Source: Strongylocentrotus purpuratus (taxonomy: Eukaryota; Echinodermata; Echinoidea; Camarodonta; Strongylocentrotidae). From it: a stretch of DNA of 64,000 bases. Both the position numbers and the translations under genes were made by a program. The DNA lies in contig NW_022145538.1 of the NCBI RefSeq assembly GCF_000002235.5, positions 1 to 64,000 of the forward strand, given 5' to 3'. The first letter of the stretch is position 1, and every line of letters begins with the position of its first letter. Shown one piece after another: positions 54,625-64,000 of the stretch. A model generated the notes under the pieces. The model worked only from the letters and a program-made list of their open reading frames with translations, was not told the origin of the DNA and ran no database searches.

Positions 54625-57600
54625 CTAATGGTTTGAAAGTTCAATAGTTTAATTGATATATAATTCTTTGAGTCATACAGAGCACTAACGAAATGAATGA
54701 AATTATGGTGTGGCAGACTCCATACCGTAAACAAGGCAATCCTTTATCATGAAATATGTATATACACTTTGGAAGCCTATTGAAATTATTAAATTGGTAT
54801 GATTTCTCTTGGTACATTTTTTCTTGGTACATATTGTATATTTTTTTAAATACAATGTGTGTTCATCTGACATGTACACACAATGTAATAATCTGGAGGC
54901 TTCCTATTTTCAAGTGTATAATTTGTGTTGTCCTCCTTTTCTTGTTCAAATGTAATTATTTACGAATGTACAATCTGATGTTTTATTTGATGTTCAAGAA
55001 TAAAATGATTTGAATTGAATTGAATTTTTTTGGAGTAATTATATTTTTCTTTTCATTACTAAAGACTAGTAGTAGTAGCATATAGAAAAATCTGTTGACT
55101 CGAGATTGACTCATATGGAGGGACATCATTTTGTAGGAGAAATTGATAATGATAGGGTCGATTAACCTATCTATGGACAGATCACAATTGGTGGTGGTAA
55201 ATTTTATATAATCATTCTTTTAGAGTGGGATTATCGGGTATAACAAAAGACAGGACAGAAACAATAATAGGTATACGGGAGCTTGAATAGGCCTAAATTG
55301 GGATAAAATCTAAATTTGTGAATGAAATAATAAAACAAATTAGTCGCTTTACTTGTGGTAGCATATATAGAAATGTCCTAGATATTATAAGTCATGCATG
55401 GATTTAAATTCAGGACATAATATAGATGCAAACCATAAACATACTATTCCGGAGTGTACAACGTAGTGACGGACGACATCTATGATTTTCGTAAGAATTC
55501 TTTTATGCATTTTTCAAGCCATCGAGGTTCATTTAGCGGTTAAGCGTGGCTTATAGTAATCAAGAGGTAGCCTACTTGAATGTGACATTTCAACGAAAAT
55601 GACGGAAGAAAAAAACAAATCTTGGGTTTTTCGTAATATTTTGTCTATACTACATGTTCCAGATATCTCCCATCCCTTTTCCTGTAACATTATTCTGAGA
55701 AAAGGTTTGCTATTTTGCTCTTTGTTTTGATCTTTATATACCCTCATATCGATATATTACTCGAATTAAAGCCTTTTGTATCACTCAAAGAAAGTTGAGT
55801 ATCTTAAATGTTAAGGTTACAGCAAACGTTTTCATTACATTTTATGAAAAGAAACAATATAATTATCACGCAAAGTAAATGAATGAGAATATCCATTGGC
55901 TCACATCATTTCCATCTTTGTTACCAAATTGTAATTTTCTTATAATTAGGTCTGTTCAATTTGACTAAAACAAATTGCTCTAATACGGTAAACTGGGCAA
56001 AAAATAATGATAAGGGCCTCTCCAAAGCACATCTTTAACGTTTGTTATGTTATCATGCCTGGACACGTCTTATCTCAAGATCTTATGATGTATATCTTGG
56101 CATTATTCATTATAACCTCATAACCTACAAAGCCTAATCCAAATCGTTTTGTAAAATGTTCCCACGATGAGATATGGTTTCGCCCTTTTGCTATTTATGT
56201 ATTTTTCTTGTATATTGTGACCTCGAGAAATATTCGCAGAAATACAAATAAACACGTGGCGGGTCCCTTCAGGCTCTTGTACTATGACCAGCACCAAGCA
56301 ACCATTTCGTCGACAGTTGCTGGCTGTCGTTGACTGATGCAGTATAAACTAGACATCGCATTCTTCTGCTCTAGTTATTGAACGAGAACTAGGCCCTAGA
56401 CTGTGCTTCCATCAAGCATAAAGACGATTTAGTACTTAATGGAAAGGCTATTATCACACCTTATATTCCTGCCAAAGACTTCGGTCCTTCCTAGCTCAAG
56501 GTCAATGAGCCGGGTGTAAAGACACAGAGAACAACCGAGTGTTTAGGATCAACTCAGTGACCCCCATTACAGGAATTATAAAAATCCACTTTCATATCAT
56601 ATTTATATCATATTAACTCTAAAAGTGGATTAATGAGCATTTCAAGACGCTGATATCCTGGCGTTTTTTAGTATCATTCTTGAATTGATATTTTCCAATA
56701 AAAAATTCCAAGACTATCGGAGGATATGTTTGTATCAATAAGAATGTATTAGTTTACTAAGTACACTTAATAAAAACCTAATGATAATACAATCGGTGCT
56801 TTGATATATATGTTAAATTAAGATATCCCCAAATTCGTGAACTCCACATGACCCTTATCTGAGACTCCTCCTGTCTGCAGTCGCTTTATGTTTGATAACA
56901 CCTTCTGACTCCATATTGGAATTCTTATATACCTTTAATAAAACATGATAAAACTCACGAGAAATAAATGCATAGCCTTATATAAATGACAAGAAGGATA
57001 TATGTATGTGTGTATACATAAAATAAACGTGGGTAAAATAGGTGCCTCTCGAAAGAATACATAAGAATAACTTAATTTACTTATTGACATGTATATTGTA
57101 CGTGACCAAACGATTAACAAAAATGAGCCCCAAGCGTTTTATTACCTCTTTGTGATTTACAGATTCTTACTTTTGCCAAATTTATAATCTTTCGTATGTC
57201 CGAAGAATTTTGTCATGATATTTTCCAGGGTACATGTATGGTTCTGCCAATTGCGTGTAATTGTTTCTTTATATCTTTACTTCTGCGTTTCGTTTTTCAA
57301 TGTTTTTCTCTTCATGAATCTTATTTGTTGTGTTTGCATTCAATAGCCTAATTACATTATATCCCATTTAAGCTTTATTATTGTTATTGAGTAGGGAACG
57401 CTACTGTACCTAGCACTTGGTTTGGGATAACCGTCTTTGGAAAAAAAGTATTGTTTAATCCTTACAAATCTAATTTAGATTTTAGTTGAATCGGTTGATA
57501 ATAATGTTATCAATTTCTAGTCATCTCGACCAAAATTGAGGACCTAACATTCAATGAATGATTATATTTTTCTATTTCATGTATCATTGTGCCTTTCCTC

Positions 57601-59890
57601 AAGCTCTCACTTTGTCATAAACACTACAAACAAGATTAATCCTAAACTGATTAAGGAATATCATGTAATGGCAGAAACTGAAGAAGTGTACAAATACCAT
57701 CTGGAATTTTCGATGTAGTATGTCTGTGTCATTAAATTAAGGTCAACGGGAGTATTGTGTCATGAGTCAATGCTAATTGTACAAGGATACATGGATACAT
57801 ACAGAACACTTTGGGATGTACTTGATAGATATTGCTTGGTAATTTTTTTTCCAGTGTTACTTTTTTCCTTCATATTTGAATATTTTTACCGTTATCGATT
57901 ACATTTAACATCACGTCAGCTTCAGTAATCTGTGTTAGATATGTAAATTGTTTCCACCCCATACAATGTTACTAATCGGTGAATCAATTGTAAGTTATAC
58001 CATTCTTTGAATGATATTTGATTAGTTGTATATATTATGTAAATGGCGTAATGACTTCTCGATTTAGTTCAATTAATGGAATCGTTAAATTCTACTGAAC
58101 ATGTTCATTAATTTGACTTTTGAGTTTAGAAATAACATAACAATAATTGTGACCCCGAGGAAGAACAAATCAACTTCATCGGTTGATCCCTCGATTTTGA
58201 TTTTCATTTCATTTTTTTATTTTTTCTATAGAATAGTCCATGTAAAATATTTGCGTGTTTTGTTTCTTTATGTGTTATGATGTAAATTGTTTGTATTTGA
58301 TATTTTATGATCGTAAATAAAACCAACCTATAACTGATTGTCGTTCGTCTTGATATTCATAGCATGAGATACTAGTTAGCAATCGCTATGTCAGAGAAAA
58401 AACAGCTATTGTTGGAAACATTGCTTGCCTTGATCTATTTGCACACTATCCCCTTTGTCCATAAGTAAACACTTATGTTTGCAACTATATAAACCATTGT
58501 CTTTCTTTTTTGCTTTACGTTCCGACAATTTTCCCAAATTCTAAATAATTTCACCGCTCCTTGTTTATTATCGCTTTGTCTCTGTTTCTCCCCTCTGTTT
58601 CTCCCCTCTCTTCCTCTCTTCTGTATGTCTGACTGTGTATGTAGGCTATGCATGTAGACGATCAGTTTTGCAAACATTGTAACCATGGCGTCTTTTCTGC
58701 ATTCATCAAATTGCGAATGTTGAATACATTTACACTTTTTTGAGAATCGAAGATATTCATGGCTCGGAAAGTTTTTCTGTGGTTAACAGCTAAACGAATT
58801 AACCATCAGTATGTTATATATTTCGAAATCAATTTGAGAGAGAACAGTGTATTACACACGATGTGGCGGCCTCCATGGCTTGACGTACCATATGTTGAAC
58901 CAATTACAAGAAGGTGTTAACAGAAAGGTGTTTAGCAATTAAATGAAAAGCAATTACCACAACAATCTTCCATTGAGACAAATTTCATTGGGATAAAATC
59001 TACACAGACTCGTGCATGTGACGGGTGTAGGGGTAAAACTTATGACCTTTGATTGGTTAAAGGGAGACTGTCGTCACAATAATCAGAAATCCATCAGATC
59101 TGATGGTGTAATTGACAAACGGACAATGACCAGAAAATGTGAGAAGCTTTAAAAACGAAGTTCAAAGCCAAGTCTTTGATAAATAATGTCTGTATTAAGC
59201 TTTCCGGTTAAAACAACGGTAACAAACGTATATAGACATATCATTTTGATTTGTTAAAGAAATCTTTTATTCTCGAAATCTATAATATGAATTATATATA
59301 TTTGGAATCATTAACTTGTGCTTACACGTACGTATGTTTTTTTCTTTCTGACGGATTTGTTTTGCTTGAGAATATTTTGCAAGAGTTTGAATGTTATAAG
59401 GATGTTTCAACATTGAATGTGACGTACCTCAGAACAGGTCACCAAACAGTCATACAAATCAGTATATTTGTATACCGGAGTAGCTATGGAAAGCCACTTG
59501 TGTTTAGGCGTTCATATAAGAGCGAGTCAATCACAACATACATTACGACGCCATCGGTTGCTAACATCACCGCAACAAATCATGGCAAACAGTAAAGATG
59601 TAGTTTCTGCGTATGGATAACTTCTCCGCCAATTCGTGACAGACCAATCGTGAAAGAATTCGTTGCTCAAGTTCCGAGAAACATATTGCGTGTATATGGT
59701 ATTGGAGATTTTAAGCTATGGTGATCAGCAGGGAACCTTATGGCAGAGAATAAGTGTACACATATTTATTCCGTTTTAAGTTATAGAATAATCCTGTCGG
59801 GAATTATAGATACAAAATCAATTAGAAATGTATATCCATGAACATTTGCTCTCTCCTTCAGACTCCCCCACCTCCTTTCCCTTTCTCTCT
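54625..59890. other. 5.3-kb stretch without recognised gene
   Basis: AT-rich, low in obvious repeats. The longest open frame (59251-59595 plus, 114 codons) has no recognised motif and I do not call it a gene. TGACCTTTGATTGG at about 59041 contains a TCF-type CCTTTGAT core; this is weak. Confidence 0.4.
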
Positions 59891-59924
59891 GTCTCTCTCT
59901 ATGTCTTTGAATATTCATGTTTCT

Positions 59925-59948
59925 TTCTTTCTCTCTCTCTCTCTCTCT

Positions 59949-59979
<31 letters not shown>

Positions 59980-59998
59980 CCTCCCCTCTCTCTCTTTC
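59925..59998. repeat. (CT)n microsatellite
   Basis: An interrupted CT repeat in a pyrimidine-rich region; it generates spurious Leu/Ser open frames. Confidence 0.9.
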
Positions 59999-60060
59999 TC
60001 GCCATGGCCCCGTTTCTGCACCTACCCCTCTCTCTCCGTTATATTACTAAGTTGATAATA

Positions 60061-60173
60061 GGGACTTTTAGATTTGCGTGGACTGATACGTGTGACGTCC
60101 ATTCAAGGCAGTGCATTAAAAGGACGTCGATCGTAGCATAGACCTATTGTCTTCGTGCGAATCTAAAAGTCCC
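60061..60173. mobile_element. 113-bp MITE flanked by TA, ends GGGACTTTTAGATTTGCG
   Basis: GGGACTTTTAGATTTGCG at the left is matched by CGAATCTAAAAGTCCC at the right, and TA is present on both sides (60059-60060, 60174-60175). GACGTCC and GGACGTC inside also pair. TA flanks are typical of Tc1/mariner-type insertion. Confidence 0.78.
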
Positions 60174-60197
60174 TAGTGGTGCTGTGCCTCATGCGAA

Positions 60198-60277
60198 GTG
60201 TGCATGGGTGCGTGCGTGAGTGCGTGTGCGTGTGTGTGCGTGCGTGTGTATGTGTGTGTGGTGCGTGCGTGTGTGTT
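60198..60277. repeat. (GT)n/(GC) microsatellite
   Basis: An alternating GT and GTGC repeat. Confidence 0.85.
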
Positions 60278-61157
60278 TGCTTTAGCTGATAATACGTGGC
60301 GCAGTTAGTATCAAACGGCAAACCCGATTTCGCAGTTTACAGCCAAAATAAAACGTAAAGTATAAACAATATGGTCAAGATTTTCCTCGTTTCTGTCTTG
60401 TGAGAATGAAAAATTTGTTACAGCTTACTAATTAATATGATATGTTTTAATATATGTTCTTAACGGAGAGTAATTAAATGACAATAAAAACATATTTGAG
60501 TAGGATTGAATATCTTGTTTGATTCCCCTTTACCCCTGCCATCAGGCCTAGTAGCAATAAATGTGTTCAGGTCGCAAGTGTGGCATACTTCTTGTTACAT
60601 TAGATTGGTTCAATCCAGTACAAATCTTGATTCTGTTGATCGCACCCTTGCCTCATAAAATTGAATCATCTCTTTATTTAATGAAAGATGGTGACATGGC
60701 TTCCGTAACCGCTGAGCGATAATATTATCAATTTGCAAAAATGTATCTATTCACTTTTACAAGACAGGTAGCTGGTATCAGAACTAATTCATTTAAATGA
60801 TTAGGAGCTATCTCTCTCACGTTTCAACACCTAAGTTGTGACGTGTTTTGTTTATCTCGCAGTATGAACGTGGTGGATTCATGTACGTGCCGGATCAATT
60901 ACTAACATTTCAAATAAAATAATACGGGACAAGATACGTACGTTTGTAAGTGTTGATAAAACATGATGCTAGATTCTTATGTGTGTTACCTTATGTAATG
61001 TATATTGGTTGGAGTTGGATTACGAGTATTTCAAAGTTGAACCTAAAGAGAAATCTAGAGCAAATCCCCTCTTTGTCTTTATTCATACAAAATGAGGAGG
61101 GATGCCAAGTTCAGGAGATTACAAAATGTAGAATGGAAGAGGAGGGAGAAGGGATGT

Positions 61158-61355
61158 AGAGCAAAAGAGAAAGAAAGAAAGAAAGAAAGAACGAGAAACA
61201 GTAAGAGTAAGAGAGACAGGCAGACAGAGAGGGGGTGAGAGAGAGGCTGAGAAAGAGACAGAGACAGGGACCCCACTGACACGCACACACACAGAGAAAT
61301 AGAAAAAATATGAATAGGTACAGACGTAAAAGGGAGAGAGTGAATCAAAGAGAGA

Positions 61356-61399
<44 letters not shown>

Positions 61400-61458
61400 G
61401 ACGGAGAGTGGAATGGAGCGAAAAAAGGAGAGGAGAGAGATACAGAAAGGGGGGGGGG
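61158..61458. repeat. (GA)n-rich region
   Basis: AAAG repeats, then GA repeats (about 61350-61394), ending in a G run at 61448-61459. Confidence 0.85.
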
Positions 61459-61459
61459 G

Positions 61460-63960
61460 CAAATGACGGACAAATATCCCTTACAGGCTCCTGATATCAT
61501 ATAGAGCAAGATGGAGCGAAGCAGACAGCCTGTTCACTTGCTGACATACTTGATGAAAAGCGTAGAAAAGAAGTGTACAAAAATGGGAGACCTGAAAAGG
61601 GAAGGAAAAAAAAAAACTCCTCGCGACCTGCGTTTTGGGGTTTTGGCCTCGCAATTCATCGCCCAGGGAGGCCTTACTCTTTCCCGCTGAGAATGAATTT
61701 TGAGGAAAAATGTTTGATGAAAACTTGGGGTGCCCTTTTTGACTGCTCAATAGTAAATGGAACAAAATACATATGAACTAACACGATAATAGATAGCCGT
61801 GTCACCTAAACTTTGTGCAAATTAATGTCATGGCTTGTCTAACCTGTCAAACCTTTCTGAATAATGGTAATATCTCATCCTGTATAAAGTTCCATTTTAC
61901 ATTATTCACTGTTTTTCAAGATTTGCCATGGTATTTATCAAAATCTTTACCAAATATATCCAAAATATATTACAACATTAAATTTTTGAAGATAGTAAAA
62001 CAAGATTTGATGTTCAATATTCTCTTCGTTCTAGGTAGCTCAACTTTACTCTTTGCAACAACATAAATAAAATGTCCCATCATTTCCCCCAATCGAATAT
62101 TATTAACAAACGAAATTACGATTTGACGATATAAAGGTGATAAAAAAAAAATGAATATACTGATATCTTTTCTAGTTCAAGCTTATTTGTGAATCTGTTT
62201 TAAGTGAACATTTGACGCCTCTGATGCCCTCCATACGAAAAAGCTATAAAAAAACTCGTTTGGAAACAATTATTGATCTAATACTTAGAATAACAATATG
62301 ATATGAGCATCATTTCGATTCGCACAGTGCCAACGACAACATAATATATGCTGTTACCATAGAAACACTATGCGTACCCCACTGTTTGAATTTAAAATGC
62401 TTTAAAAGGACATACAGATTAGCATTTGAAAGTGCCTCAAAATCTAAATCCATATTCCTTTCTCCCCACTGTTGTTGATATGATACGAATACGATGATCG
62501 GCCTATATCTTTACACATTATATTGTTCTAGGCCTTCTCTAAAAAAAGGAAGACGCGGCTGCTTACTTAGTATATATATATTCAGCCATTTTCTCATGTG
62601 TGGTAATGTTCAGACGACACAAATTCACCGATTTATTCCTTTTCAAAATGGAGCCGTTTTACATTGTTTAAATCTATTATTGTGTCTACGCATGGGCATC
62701 TTTGCCAAAATGTGAACATAGTCATACATGATGCCTTTACTCGCTAATGAGTGCAAGCATTTGTGGGGTCATTTCTAAGTCAACGGGGTCAAAGGTCAAG
62801 GGTATTGATTTAAATATATGCAAATGCGTCAACGACTGCGGTTAACCGTAAGGTCAATGTTATTTTTTAGCGTTATTTTTCTTGGCAAAGGTTAAAAAGA
62901 CATGGGGGAAAGGGTCAGAGTACGTTGTGGTCACAGGCACCAATCCGTTTTAATTTGAGGACGAGGGAAGGTGTGTGTGTGGGGGGGGGGGGGGGGGGGG
63001 CGTCGCCGGGATAAGTAAACGAGTAAAAGCAATAGACAGTGTTATTGATACTAACTTTTGACAATTATTTCTGCATCGAAAAAAGCTTTGGGATAACGAA
63101 GGCAGAAATATTGTATACATTAATATTCTACAGAATTTGATCACTAACCATAGAAAAGTTTAAAGGGCAATCTAACACTTTTAATAAATTGATTCGTATG
63201 AAAGCGGAAAAGTAACAGAAACAAATGTGCAAAAGTTTGAAATGAATCTGACCAATAGTAAGGAAGTTAAGAATGTTTGAAATATGAGATCACTAAGTCT
63301 ATGCGAATCTCAAATTGGTAGTCAGTGGATTGTGACGTAAGACGTGGATAACTCTCCAATTTGGCGTATACAAAAGTATCTTTAATTCCTGTTTTTTCTC
63401 GTAAATTCCTTCTACCTTGGGGCACTACTCAAAAGATATTTATAGATAGTAAATTAATATATGCCCTCTAAAAAGAATAAACCCTCCTCAGCAGTGAATT
63501 TTTGAAAAATTTAAATTGTTGGCACTTTATATGTTGGAACAGATGGGAAAGTAGTCTGGCACTACATTGACATTACCTCGTCAGCCAATTTGAAGTGCCC
63601 ATACATATAGTGATTACAACTTTCACAAATTCATAATTTTCTCAATCTTATATTTAGTCAGATATAATTGAAACTCACATCAGTTTGCTTCTCTGATTTT
63701 CTGCTATCTTTTAGAGAAGTTGGATTATTGTAATATTGTACAAGTATCTACACCTCAAAAATGGTGTTGGGATAAAGGTTCCCCGTGTTTATACTCATTA
63801 GGGTAAATTCAATTTCTACATGCGATTTTAGAGTTTGTCTTGTTGATACCCTGCGCTCGGCTCGGCTCGGGCAGTCAGTTCATTTGCTGCCCTGGCCTGG
63901 ACTGGGCATGCTAGTGGTAGTAAATTTAATAAAAAGATGTAAAGACTCATAAAAACTTAC
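61460..63960. other. Right-hand spacer or intron without recognised exon
   Basis: If the edge exon at 63961 is real, this is at least in part its downstream intron. A G run lies at 62981-63000 and GGGGTCAAAGGTCAAGGG at about 62785. No second exon was found. Confidence 0.35.
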
Positions 63961-64000
63961 CTCTGTAAGGTCCAAGATTACTTGTGAAATCTACTTTCTC
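63961..64000 (-). CDS. Probable partial exon of a third gene, cut by the window edge
   Basis: On the minus strand the last 40 bases end at a consensus donor CAGAG|GTAAGT. Only one of three frames is open and it reads EKVDFTSNLGPYR. The gene would continue beyond the window upstream, with its next exon somewhere to the left inside the window; I could not find that exon. A single short exon end is weak evidence. Confidence 0.35.

Noticed and set aside
59251-59595. 114-codon plus-strand open frame
   Set aside because: Composition is AT-driven and no domain, signal peptide or splice partner is recognised.

Overview
The window looks like nuclear DNA of a marine deuterostome, most likely an echinoderm and probably a sea urchin. 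It carries two intron-rich protein genes with short exons, no operons, AT-rich spacers, many long homopolymer G/C runs, many AGATCT-rich and ACATGT-rich tracts, tRNA-derived SINEs, and a hairpin repeat with GGGCCCGTTGCATAAA ends of a kind I associate with echinoderm genomes. The species is an inference; nothing in the sequence names it.

Gene 1 (minus strand, start codon at 13838, stop at 1277) has ten coding exons with consistent GT-AG borders and phases. Three short 5' exons each encode an acidic TELES-(S/A)-ADED repeat. The remaining exons encode a protein resembling the DUF7869 family, with a CxxC motif and D...D...E/D positions that would suit an RNase H-like (DDE/D transposase-like) core. 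The last exon carries a 1-bp frameshift in this copy.

Gene 2 (plus strand, 23322 to 38195) has ten coding exons and a clean 633-residue reading frame. Its second quarter reads like a ParB/sulfiredoxin-type domain. Its C-terminal quarter resembles a degenerate beta-class DNA methyltransferase, giving an architecture known from bacteria and phages but unusual for an animal gene. This is the most interesting object in the window.

The two genes point away from each other across a 9.5-kb repeat-filled spacer. Introns and spacer hold many small non-autonomous DNA elements. The best supported are a 498-bp element with TTAA target duplications, a 299-bp hAT-type element with an 8-bp target duplication, and several foldback elements. 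The window also holds two tandem arrays 40 kb apart that share a GTATAA-TTATAC palindromic core, and a repeat family that spreads AGGTCAAAGGTCA (DR1-like) motifs.

From about 38.4 kb to the right edge I recognise no gene, apart from one probable partial exon on the minus strand at the edge. This region has fewer repeats: two SINEs, a few hairpin elements, microsatellites and one 64-bp tandem repeat. I saw no LTR retroelement, retrovirus-like element, Polinton, CRISPR array, rRNA or functional tRNA gene.
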